Source: an uncultured Lachnospiraceae bacterium
GTDB lineage: Bacteria > Bacillota > Clostridia > Lachnospirales > Lachnospiraceae
Assembly (NCBI GenBank): GCA_902489925.1
Contig: CABUBX010000020.1
Location: 1-22,236 of the forward strand
Reading direction: 5' to 3'
Length of the DNA: 22,236 bases
Shown: positions 6,834 to 14,172 of the stretch, piece after piece
How the letters are laid out: every line of letters begins with the position of its first letter
Position numbering within the stretch: position 1 is the first letter of the stretch
The notes under the pieces: generated by a model
The model's database searches: none
The model's input: the letters and a program-made list of their open reading frames with translations, nothing else
What the model was told of the DNA's origin: nothing
Program-made: the position numbers and the translations under genes

Positions 6834-8195
6834 ATGAATAATGATAAAGTTTTAGATCGGTGCGGTTTGTTCGGGCTTTATAATAAGGACGGCTTTGAGA
6901 CGGCTAAGATTATTTACTACGGTCTTTTTTCAATGCAGCACAGAGGTGTGGAGGCCGCAGGAATCTGTGTCCACAATAACGGACAATTTAATTATAAAAA
7001 AGATAAAGGACTTGTTACAGAAGTTTTTGATGAGACAGACTTGGAAAAGCTTGGCGGGCATATGGGTATCGGTCATGTGCTTCGCTATGCGGGCAGCGAT
7101 GCTGTGGAGAATGCACAGCCGATTGTTATTCGATATACAAAAGGCCATATGGCTGTTGCATTAAACGGCGGACTGACAAATACAGAGGAACTTCGCCGTG
7201 AATTAGAGCTTCAAGGTGCGGTATTCCAGACACTTGAGGCGGCAGAGGTGATTTCGGTGCTTATTTCCCGTGCGAGAAATAAATGTTCGACCATTGAGGA
7301 AGCGATTGCCGAGATTATGCCGAAGCTAAAGGGCGGCTATTCATTGCTTGTGATGACACCGCGTAAAGTCATCGGTGTGCGTGACCCGAAGGGTATTCGT
7401 CCGCTTGTATTTGGACGAAAGAAAAACTCCATGTTTTTCTCGTCAGAGACATGCGCCTTTGATGAGCTTGGCGTGACTTTTGAACGTGAAGTAGAGCCGG
7501 GAGAGATTCTCGTGACCGGTGAAAAGGGTGTCTATTCCCTCTATACAAAGGTTGATGAAAAGCCTGCGGTTTGCAGCTTTGAGTATGTATACCATTCAAG
7601 ACCGGACAGCGTGCTTGGTGGTCTTGAAGTGTTTAAGGCACGGGAGGAGATGGGACGCGAGATGGCCCGTCAGGCCCCTGTGGATGCAGATGCTGTTGTG
7701 TGGGTGCCGGATTCAGGTCTTGCGGCAGCAGAAGGTTATGCACACGAGATGCAGATGCCGTTAGTTGATGCATTTATTAAAAATAAGTATTTCGGAAATA
7801 ATCTTGTCAAACCGGATGATGAGATGTTTTTGCGCGGTATTAACATGAAGCTTTCCGTCATTTCGGGAAATGTTCGCGGTAAACGTGTTGCGGTTGTCGA
7901 TGATTCGATGATTCAGGGAACAACAGCGAAAATTTTTGTGGCGGCTTTGAAAAATGCGGGGGCTACAGAAGTTCATCTGCGTATTTGTGCACCGATGGTG
8001 AAACATCAGTGCTTGTATGGTGCCAGTGCACCGGACAGACAGATGGGCGGACATATATTGTCCGAGGAAACAATTTGCAAAAATACCGGTGCAGATTCAG
8101 TGAAGTTTCTTTCGATTGAAGGCTTAAAGAAAGCCTGCGGCGGTGCGGATAAGGGCTTTTGCTGTGCGTGCTTTGACGGCAATTACCCGGTTTGA
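6834..8195 (+). CDS. purF: Amidophosphoribosyltransferase
   Basis: PurF makes 5-phosphoribosylamine from PRPP and glutamine, the committed step of purine synthesis. The N-terminal Ntn glutaminase domain begins at Cys10 after a nine-residue propeptide (MNNDKVLDR) and has SMQHRGVEAAG. The C-terminal phosphoribosyltransferase domain carries the PRPP loop VAVVDDSMIQGTTAK. Cysteines placed like the four Fe-S ligands of the Bacillus enzyme are seen at 247 (CSFEYVY), 393 (HQCLYG), 443 and 446 (CCAC), so it is probably a [4Fe-4S], oxygen-sensitive enzyme with autocatalytic maturation. Length is 453 residues. The start has an AGAAAGG site. The next gene, purM, begins about 50 bases later. Confidence 0.97.
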   Translation: MNNDKVLDRCGLFGLYNKDGFETAKIIYYGLFSMQHRGVEAAGICVHNNGQFNYKKDKGLVTEVFDETDLEKLGGHMGIGHVLRYAGSDAVENAQPIVIRYTKGHMAVALNGGLTNTEELRRELELQGAVFQTLEAAEVISVLISRARNKCSTIEEAIAEIMPKLKGGYSLLVMTPRKVIGVRDPKGIRPLVFGRKKNSMFFSSETCAFDELGVTFEREVEPGEILVTGEKGVYSLYTKVDEKPAVCSFEYVYHSRPDSVLGGLEVFKAREEMGREMARQAPVDADAVVWVPDSGLAAAEGYAHEMQMPLVDAFIKNKYFGNNLVKPDDEMFLRGINMKLSVISGNVRGKRVAVVDDSMIQGTTAKIFVAALKNAGATEVHLRICAPMVKHQCLYGASAPDRQMGGHILSEETICKNTGADSVKFLSIEGLKKACGGADKGFCCACFDGNYPV

Positions 8196-8244
8196 TTGTG
8201 AATATATAGAGAGATAAAGAGGCCTGTGGGCAAGGAGGATAATC

Positions 8245-9270
8245 ATGGATTACAAAAATTCTGGTGTAGATATTGAAGCTGGTTACGAATCAGTGCGTTT
8301 GATGAAAGAACATGTGGCAAAGACAATGCGTCCTGAAGTTTTGACAAACATCGGCGGATTTTCAGGTGCGTTTTCTATGGCAAATTTTAAAGATATGGAA
8401 GAACCGACACTTGTTTCAGGAACCGACGGTGTCGGTACAAAGTTAAAGCTTGCATTTATTATGGACAAGCATGATACCGTAGGCATTGACTGTGTGGCTA
8501 TGTGCGTCAATGATATTGCATGTGCCGGCGGAGAGCCATTATTTTTCCTTGATTATATTGCGTGCGGCAAGAATACACCGACAAAGATTGCTGAGATTGT
8601 CAAAGGTGTGGCAGAGGGCTGCCTTCAGTCTGACGCAGCCTTAGTCGGCGGTGAGACGGCAGAGATGCCGGGATTTTATCCTGAGGATGAATATGACCTT
8701 GCAGGCTTTGCAGTAGGTATTGTTGATAAAAAGGATTTAATTACAGGAAAAGATTTAAAGGACGGAGATATCCTTTTAGGTCTTGCATCCTCCGGTGTTC
8801 ACAGCAACGGCTTTTCCCTTGTCCGAAAGATTTTTGACATGACAAAGGAATCTTTAAATACATATTATGATGAGCTTGGAAAGACATTGGGCGAGGCGCT
8901 CATCGCACCGACAAGAATTTATGTTAAAGCTTTAAAAGCACTCAAAAGCAATGGTATCAGAGTGAAAGGCTGCAGCCATATTACAGGCGGCGGTTTTTAT
9001 GAGAATATTCCGAGAATGCTTCCGGAAGGTGCACAGGCTGTTGTCCGCAAGGACAGCTATGAGGTTCCTGCAATTTTCAAGTTGATGGCTGAAAAAGGAC
9101 AGGTTGAAGAACAGATGATGTACAATACATATAACATGGGTATCGGTATGGTGCTTGCAGTCGATGCAGATAAAGCCGATGAAGCGATGAAGGTGCTTGA
9201 GGCGGCAGGTGAAACTGTTTACAGAATCGGCGAAATTAAAGCCGGAGAAAAAGGTGTGGTTTTATGTTAA
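8245..9270 (+). CDS. purM: Phosphoribosylformylglycinamidine cyclo-ligase (AIR synthetase)
   Basis: PurM closes the imidazole ring of FGAM using ATP, giving AIR. The 341-residue protein shows the GTDGVGTKLKLAF nucleotide-binding segment, IDCVAMCVNDIACAGGEPLFFLDY, LVGGETAEMPGFY and the glycine-rich HITGGGFYENIPRMLP. All lie in the order typical of the PurM/AIRS fold, which acts as a homodimer. AAGGAGG precedes the ATG at a good distance. The 3' end overlaps purN by seven bases, a sign of coupling. The length is normal and no feature is missing. Confidence 0.97.
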   Translation: MDYKNSGVDIEAGYESVRLMKEHVAKTMRPEVLTNIGGFSGAFSMANFKDMEEPTLVSGTDGVGTKLKLAFIMDKHDTVGIDCVAMCVNDIACAGGEPLFFLDYIACGKNTPTKIAEIVKGVAEGCLQSDAALVGGETAEMPGFYPEDEYDLAGFAVGIVDKKDLITGKDLKDGDILLGLASSGVHSNGFSLVRKIFDMTKESLNTYYDELGKTLGEALIAPTRIYVKALKALKSNGIRVKGCSHITGGGFYENIPRMLPEGAQAVVRKDSYEVPAIFKLMAEKGQVEEQMMYNTYNMGIGMVLAVDADKADEAMKVLEAAGETVYRIGEIKAGEKGVVLC

Positions 9271-9893
9271 AGCTGGCAGTGCTTGTATCCGGTTCGGGAA
9301 CAAATCTGCAGGCAATCATTGACCGTATTGAAGACGGCAGTGTGCGCAATGCGAAGATTGAAGTTGTGATTAGCAACAATCCTAAAGCTTATGCCCTTGA
9401 GCGGGCGAAAAAACACGGCATTGATGCCAGATGTATTTCACCGAAAAGCTTTGAATCAAGAGAAGCTTTTAACGAAGCCCTCCTTGAAGCGCTTGTAAAG
9501 AGCGGCGCAGAGCTTATTGTGCTTGCAGGCTTTATGGTTGTCGTTCCTCCGGCAATTATATCAAGATTCAGAAATAAGATTATTAATATTCATCCGTCGC
9601 TGATTCCGTCATTTTGCGGACAGGGCTATTATGGGCTTCATGTGCATGAGGCAGCCTTAAAAAAAGGTGTCAAGATCAGCGGCGCAACGGTGCATTTTGT
9701 AGATGAAGGCACAGATACAGGCCCGATTATCATGCAGAAGGCTGTGGAGGTCAAAGCCAAAGATACACCGGAGGTTTTACAGCGCAGAATTATGGAAGAA
9801 GCCGAATGGGTTATTATGCCGGCAGTCATTGATGCCATTGCCGGCGGACGTGTTCGCGTTGTGGACGGTATTGTTGAGATTGAGGAGGAATAA
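9264..9893 (+). CDS. purN: Phosphoribosylglycinamide formyltransferase
   Basis: PurN moves a formyl group from 10-formyl-tetrahydrofolate to GAR. The 209-residue protein starts with the phosphate loop LAVLVSGSGTNLQAIID. It contains the catalytic NIHPSLIPSF (Asn and His of the N-x-H motif) and SGATVHFVDEGTDTGPII (the catalytic Asp region). The insert SFCGQGYYGLHVHE differs from the shorter loop of the E. coli enzyme and looks like the form I associate with clostridial PurN. It overlaps purM by seven bases and ends two bases before the purD start codon. The Bacillus-type order would place purH between purN and purD; here it is absent. Confidence 0.96.
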   Translation: MLKLAVLVSGSGTNLQAIIDRIEDGSVRNAKIEVVISNNPKAYALERAKKHGIDARCISPKSFESREAFNEALLEALVKSGAELIVLAGFMVVVPPAIISRFRNKIINIHPSLIPSFCGQGYYGLHVHEAALKKGVKISGATVHFVDEGTDTGPIIMQKAVEVKAKDTPEVLQRRIMEEAEWVIMPAVIDAIAGGRVRVVDGIVEIEEE

Positions 9894-9895
9894 GC

Positions 9896-11158
9896 GTGAA
9901 GGTACTTATTGTAGGCAGCGGCGGCAGAGAACATGCCATTGCGGCGCAGGTTTTAAAAAGCAGCAGAGTTGATAAAATCTATTGTGCACCGGGCAATGCG
10001 GGAATTGCAGCAATTGCCGAGTGTGTTGACATTCAGGCTATGGAATTTGATAAGCTTGTTGCTTTTGCAAAAGAGAAAGAAATTGATTTAACAGTGATTG
10101 GTATGGATGACCCGCTTGTGGGCGGTGTTGTCGATGCTTTTGAGGCAGAAGGCCTGCGGGTGTTCGGCCCGAGAGCCAATGCGGCAATCATTGAAGGCTC
10201 AAAAGCTTTTTCTAAAGATTTGATGAAAAAATATAATATCCCGACAGCAGGCTATGAGACATTTACCGATGCAGCGTCAGCCCTTGCTTATCTTGAAACA
10301 GCAAAGCTGCCGATTGTCTTAAAGGCCGATGGGCTTGCACTTGGAAAAGGTGTATTGATTTGCAATACATTAGAGGAAGCCAAAGCGGGTGTGAAGACAT
10401 TGATGCTTGATAAACAGTTTGGCACAGCCGGAGATAAGATTGTCATTGAAGAATTTATGACAGGACGTGAGGTTTCTGTACTTTGCTTTAGTGACGGCGA
10501 AACAATTAAGCCGATGACTTCTGCTCAGGACCACAAGCGTGCAAAAGATGGCGACAAGGGCTTAAATACGGGCGGCATGGGAACATTTTCACCAAGCCCT
10601 TATTATACAAAGGAAATGCAGGTATTTTGTCAGACAGAAGTGTTTGAAAAGACAATTAAAGCGATGGCAGAGGAAGGCAGACCGTTTAAGGGTGTCCTTT
10701 TCGTCGGATTAATGCTGACAGAGGAAGGTCCGAAGGTGCTTGAATACAATGCACGTTTCGGTGACCCGGAAGCTCAGGTCGTGCTTCCGAGAATGAAGAC
10801 CGACATTGTGGATGTATTTGAGGCTTGCATTGATGGCACATTAAATCAGATAAATCTTGAATTTGAAGACAATGCGGCAGTTTGTGTAATTTTAGCATCT
10901 GACGGTTATCCTGAAAAATATGAGAAGGGGCTTCCAATCACCGGTTTTGAAAATTTTGACGGCAAGGAAGGCTATTATTGCTTCCATGCGGGTACAAAGC
11001 TGACAGATGGCGGCGTTGTGACAAATGGCGGACGAGTTCTCGGCATTACAGCAAAAGGCAAGGATTTATCCGAAGCGAGAAAGCAGGCCTATGCTGCGAC
11101 GGAATGGATAAGTTTTGCCAATAAGTATTGCAGAAAAGATATCGGCAAAGATTTTTAA
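9896..11158 (+). CDS. purD: Phosphoribosylamine-glycine ligase
   Basis: PurD joins glycine to phosphoribosylamine with ATP to form GAR. The 420-residue ATP-grasp protein begins MKVLIVGSGGREHAIA. It has FGPRANAAIIEGSKAFSKD, the ATP-grasp core LPIVLKADGLALGKGV, SAQDHKRAKDGDKGLNTGGMG, and the metal-binding NARFGDPEAQ. The start codon is GTG at 9896, preceded by GAGGAGGAA, and lies just after the purN stop. A glycine riboswitch begins about 40 bases after the stop codon. I see no terminator between them, so transcription may continue into the riboswitch. The function is secure. Confidence 0.97.
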   Translation: MKVLIVGSGGREHAIAAQVLKSSRVDKIYCAPGNAGIAAIAECVDIQAMEFDKLVAFAKEKEIDLTVIGMDDPLVGGVVDAFEAEGLRVFGPRANAAIIEGSKAFSKDLMKKYNIPTAGYETFTDAASALAYLETAKLPIVLKADGLALGKGVLICNTLEEAKAGVKTLMLDKQFGTAGDKIVIEEFMTGREVSVLCFSDGETIKPMTSAQDHKRAKDGDKGLNTGGMGTFSPSPYYTKEMQVFCQTEVFEKTIKAMAEEGRPFKGVLFVGLMLTEEGPKVLEYNARFGDPEAQVVLPRMKTDIVDVFEACIDGTLNQINLEFEDNAAVCVILASDGYPEKYEKGLPITGFENFDGKEGYYCFHAGTKLTDGGVVTNGGRVLGITAKGKDLSEARKQAYAATEWISFANKYCRKDIGKDF

Positions 11159-11201
11159 TTGGGGTATCATTATAGAAAAATTTAATATAAGCCAGTTGAA
11201 G

Positions 11202-11371
11202 GTTGCAGGAAAGCAGGTTTTACCCGCCGAAGGAATAATACTCTCAGGTATCTTTTGGAAATAACAAAAGATGGGACTGTAATCAGATGGCTCTCTGGAG
11301 AATCCCTTAGATGGGTGCCGAAGGTGAAAGTGGGTTATCCGCGAATCTCTCAGGCAAAAGGACAGTGTGAG
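11202..11371 (+). promoter_or_regulatory. Tandem glycine riboswitch (gcvT-type) before the AGCS symporter
   Basis: Two glycine aptamers lie in tandem. The first has P1 strands GTTGCAG (11202-11208) and CTGTAAT (11277-11283), with GCCGAAGGAATAATACTCTCAGG between them. The second contains CTCTGGAGAA, GCCGAAGGTGAAAG and ATCTCTCAGGCAAAAGGACAG. These match the conserved aptamer cores. In aptamer 1 the usual short linker is replaced by an eight-pair hairpin (ATCTTTTG / CAAAAGAT), a variable position in this family. A hairpin at 11380-11403 and a terminator at 11417-11445 probably form the expression platform. The downstream gene is a glycine/alanine symporter, so glycine should control its own uptake. 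The direction of the switch is not resolved. Confidence 0.93.
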
Positions 11372-11416
11372 TAATATAGGCAAAAGAGCAGAGCCTCTTT
11401 TGCTGTATGCATATCT

Positions 11417-11445
11417 AAGGTTCGGGATTTCCTGAACCTTTTTTA
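11417..11445 (+). terminator. Riboswitch-controlled terminator
   Basis: Stem AAGGTTC / GAACCTT (11417-11440) is followed by TTTTT. It lies between the second glycine aptamer and the symporter start. The preceding hairpin GCAAAAGAG / CTCTTTTGC (11380-11403) may belong to the same switch. Confidence 0.8.
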
Positions 11446-11498
11446 TTGCAGTATCTCTGTTCCTTAATTATAAACAAAAAGGAAATGAGGAAAAGAAA

Positions 11499-12798
11499 AT
11501 GGATTTTGTGATGGATTTTGTAAATTGTGTGAATAAGTTTTTGTGGGACTATGCGCTTTTGTTTTTGCTTGTCGGCGCAGGCGTGATTTTTACGGTCAGT
11601 CTTCGGAAACTTTTCACTTCATGGAAAAAACGGCGGAAACGGACTCAGCTCGTTTCAGGCACTGACAACTGCTATTGCAGCTCAGGTAGGTACGGGAAAT
11701 ATTGCAGGTGCGGCGACAGCGATTGCTTCCGGCGGGGCAGGCGCCATATTTTGGATGTGGGTCAGTGCATTTTTCGGTATGGCGACAATTTACGGTGAGG
11801 CTGTGATGGCACAGCATACCCGTGTGCATAAAAACGGTACGGTTGTGGGCGGCCCGGTTTATTATATTCGTTACATATTTAAAGGAAAATTCGGAAAATT
11901 TCTTTCGGGCTTTTTTTCGATTGCAATTATTCTTGCGCTCGGCTTTATGGGCAACATGGTTCAGTCAAATTCGATTGGTGTATCCTTTGCCAATGCCTTT
12001 CATGTCAATCCTTTAATCATCGGTGTCTGTGTTGCTGTTATCGCCGGAATTATTTTTCTTGGCGGTATTCGAAGAATTGCAAGAGTGACAGAAAAGATTG
12101 TACCTTTGATGGCGGTGCTTTATATTGCAGGCTGTATTGTGATTTTGTGTATGTTCCCGCATGGCGTTGTGCAGGCGGTAAAAGATATTTTTGTCGGTGC
12201 TTTTGCACCACAGGCGGTTGCAGGCGGTGTCCTCGGTGTCACTGTGCAAAAAGCTATGCGTTACGGTGTGGCGAGAGGTCTTTTTTCTAATGAAGCCGGT
12301 ATGGGTTCAACACCCCATGCCCACGCAGCAGCAGATGTGAAGCATCCGTGCGACCAGGGAATTATCGCAATGATGGGTGTTTTTATTGATACTTTCGTGA
12401 TATTGACACTGACAGCCCTTGTCATTCTTTCAACTAATGTTCTCGGAAACGGTCTGACAGGTCCAGAGCTTGCCCAGAGTGCTTTCGATGCCGGCTTTGG
12501 TTCATTCGGAAAAATATTTATTGCAGTCTGTATGCTGTTTTTTGCTTTTACAACGATTGTCGGCTGGTATTACTTTGGTGAGGTCAATGTGCAGTCACTG
12601 TTCGGAGAAAAGGCGGTTAAGGTTTACAGCGTGCTGGTGCTCGGATTTGTCATTGTCGGTTCTGTGTTAAAAGTGGATTTGGTGTGGAATCTTTCTGATA
12701 TGTTCAATGGTCTGATGGTGCTTCCGAACTTAATTGCTATTTTAGCCTGTCTTGGTGTTGTGAGAAAACTGACACGGGAATATGAAAGCAAATTATAA
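11499..12798 (+). pseudogene. Alanine/glycine:Na+ symporter, AGCS family, interrupted by a +1 frameshift
   Basis: The N-terminal part reads from an ATG at 11499 with a GGAAATGAGG ribosome binding site. Its first membrane segment is LWDYALLFLLVGAGVIFTVSLR. After about 11630 the homology moves to another frame: GLSSFQALTTAIAAQVGTGN with IAGAATAIASGGAGAIFWMWV, then GLFSNEAGMGSTPHAHAA and FAFTTIVGWYYFGE, to the stop at 12798. Dropping one A from the run of six at 11625-11630 restores one frame, reading TSWKNGGNGLSSFQAL, of about 433 residues, near the family's normal length. AGCS proteins import alanine or glycine with Na+, fitting the glycine riboswitch upstream. The rest of the gene looks intact, so this is a recent mutation, a length-variable A run or a sequencing error. 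The family is certain; the state of the gene is not. Confidence 0.9.
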
Positions 12799-12810
12799 AA
12801 AGACAAAAAA

Positions 12811-12854
12811 GACGCTGTGTTATCTTTTTGAGATGATACAGCGCCTTTTGCTTT
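12811..12854. terminator. Terminator between the symporter and the minus-strand regulator
   Basis: Imperfect stem GACGCTGTGTTATC / GATGATACAGCGCC with a T-rich right flank and an AAAAAA left flank. It can therefore serve both convergent genes. Confidence 0.8.
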
Positions 12855-12866
12855 TGTGCAAAAAAA

Positions 12867-13208
12867 TTATGTTTCGTTTTGTTTAATATAGCGTGCAAGT
12901 GCTTCTAATTGAACGAGCAGCTCTTTCTTTCGCTTTTCACCTAAAGCCTCCAGTGCAGACAGCAGCTTCATGTCAAGCTTGGATATAGGAACAGCAGCGG
13001 TCAGACAAGGCTTAATTTCTAATACTTCGTCGGCGGACAGTCCGTAGAGTTTAGCTAACTTTGAAAAGGTGGCCAGGTCAGGTTCGGCGACATTATTTTC
13101 ATAACCGGAAAGTGATTTTTTATTAATTCCGGTGAGTTCCATTACCTTTTTTTGAGTATATTCTTTGTTTTCTCGTGCGTTTTTTAATACTTCCCCGATA
13201 TCTTTCAT
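12867..13208 (-). CDS. XRE-family helix-turn-helix regulator
   Basis: The 113-residue protein has an N-terminal XRE/Cro-type DNA-binding domain at about residues 4-64: IGEVLKNARENKEYTQKKVMEL, GINKKSLSGYENNVAEP, ATFSKLAKLYGLSADEVL. A C-terminal helical tail follows (KLDMKLLSALEALGEKRKKELLVQLEAL), likely for dimerisation. AGAAAGGATAT before the ATG fits a ribosome binding site. It is transcribed away from the large surface-protein gene, whose promoter lies within about 110 bases. The shared intergenic region carries palindromic TCTTAAA half-sites. The simplest reading is a repressor of itself and of the surface gene. The fold is clear; the target is inferred from position. Confidence 0.88.
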   Translation of the reverse strand: MKDIGEVLKNARENKEYTQKKVMELTGINKKSLSGYENNVAEPDLATFSKLAKLYGLSADEVLEIKPCLTAAVPISKLDMKLLSALEALGEKRKKELLVQLEALARYIKQNET

Positions 13209-13265
13209 AAATTATATCCTTTCTAAAAATATATAATAAGGCAAAAGTCCGAAAATATGCGGAAA

Positions 13266-13311
13266 GTCTTAAAAACAGAGACTTATATCATTGACATCTT
13301 AAAATTTAAGA
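13266..13311. promoter_or_regulatory. Operator-like palindromes, candidate XRE binding sites
   Basis: GTCTTAAA lies at 13266-13273, and a perfect 15-base palindrome TCTTAAAATTTAAGA at 13297-13311 fills the promoter spacer. A related GTCCGAAAA lies 19 bases further upstream at 13247. Repeated half-sites in a promoter spacer between a regulator and a divergent gene suggest a repressor operator. Confidence 0.5.
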
Positions 13312-13319
13312 CATATAAT
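13291..13319 (+). promoter_or_regulatory. Consensus sigma-A promoter for the surface-protein gene
   Basis: TTGACA (13291-13296), a 17-base spacer and TATAAT (13314-13319) form an exact consensus match. Strong transcription is expected unless it is repressed, and the spacer is a palindrome. Transcription would start near 13326, leaving a leader of about 80 bases. Confidence 0.92.
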
Positions 13320-13333
13320 GAGTTATATAGAAT

Positions 13334-13358
13334 GTGCGGTCATGGGCTGTTGACGCAC
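13334..13358 (+). promoter_or_regulatory. 5' leader hairpin of the surface-protein mRNA
   Basis: GTGCGGTCA pairs with TGACGCAC (eight pairs, one bulged G) within ten bases of the predicted transcript start. Such 5' hairpins often protect abundant mRNAs. No terminator-like T run follows. Confidence 0.45.
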
Positions 13359-13407
13359 AACTTATAAATAAACTTGTTTTGAAGAAAAGAGAGGAGTAAA
13401 AAGAAAA

Positions 13408-14172
13408 ATGAAACAGAAAAAAGCAATGGCAAAGACTTTTGCGATTTGTCTGTCTGCTGTGTTAATTGGCGGCAACGCGGTTAGTGCAATTGCTGCCGCA
13501 ACAGACCCGGTGATTGCTGTTGAAACCAATGGTGAGCAGGCACCAGATGCTGCAACACCGAAAGAGAACTACTTTACTTTTACCGGAGAATTTGTGATTG
13601 AGGAAGGTGGTGTTTTCAGCACAAACAGCGCTACTTATTTACCGATGTCAGCTAACTATATTGACAAAACAACTTATTCGGTAACGTTGCCAGAGGTTAC
13701 AGCAGCAGACGGCTATGAACTTGCCGAATGGGATGTGACAAGCACAGATAATAAACATGTAGAGATTACTTGGGAAAACACAAATACTTTTTTGGTTAAA
13801 GGAAATCTTTCCGAAGGTAGTGTCAATGCGAAAGTGACAGCTACAGCAAAATTTGCTAAAAAAGCCGAACAAGTAAAGAAGGCAACTTTAAACTTTAACG
13901 TCGATTTATCAAAGGGCTACTTTGTTGAAAGTGCAGGCTCTGACACACTTACAAAGGTGTTAGATAATGCAAATGTTGTATATGAATTGCCGGAAGTCAA
14001 AGCAAATGAAGACTATGTATTTACAGGCTGGAAAGTTGACGGCGCAGTGAACAAGACGTTACCTGCTGAAACAAATAAGATTATCCCAAGTGAAATCGCA
14101 TATTTTGGCGATGTGAACCGATGGGCTATGCAACAATTACACCACAGTTTGCTAAAAAGCCTGCAGTTGTAG
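13408..14172 (+). CDS. Repeat-containing cell-surface protein, N-terminal part (frameshifted)
   Basis: The ATG at 13408 follows a GAGGAG site. Residues 1-33 form a signal peptide: basic MKQKKAMAK, a hydrophobic core FAICLSAVLIGGNAV, and a likely cut near SAIAA. Two extracellular repeats of about 100 residues follow, the second with KGYF, LPEV and DYVFTGWKV. They resemble InlB B-repeat (Listeria-Bacteroides) domains, in which GY.F.GW is the hallmark. Near 14119 the frame breaks: the text switches from FGDVNR to an unrelated tail ending at 14172. The matching continuation MGYATITPQFAKK reads from 14121 in another frame. One missing base near 14111-14121 would join the two into a protein of about 858 residues. 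There is no homopolymer at the break. Confidence 0.85.
   Translation: MKQKKAMAKTFAICLSAVLIGGNAVSAIAAATDPVIAVETNGEQAPDAATPKENYFTFTGEFVIEEGGVFSTNSATYLPMSANYIDKTTYSVTLPEVTAADGYELAEWDVTSTDNKHVEITWENTNTFLVKGNLSEGSVNAKVTATAKFAKKAEQVKKATLNFNVDLSKGYFVESAGSDTLTKVLDNANVVYELPEVKANEDYVFTGWKVDGAVNKTLPAETNKIIPSEIAYFGDVNRWAMQQLHHSLLKSLQL

Noticed and set aside
11620..11640. Programmed -1 frameshifting at A-AAA-AAC in the symporter gene
   Set aside because: The downstream frame needs +1 (or -2), and the heptamer is not in the required phase; an indel in the A run is simpler.
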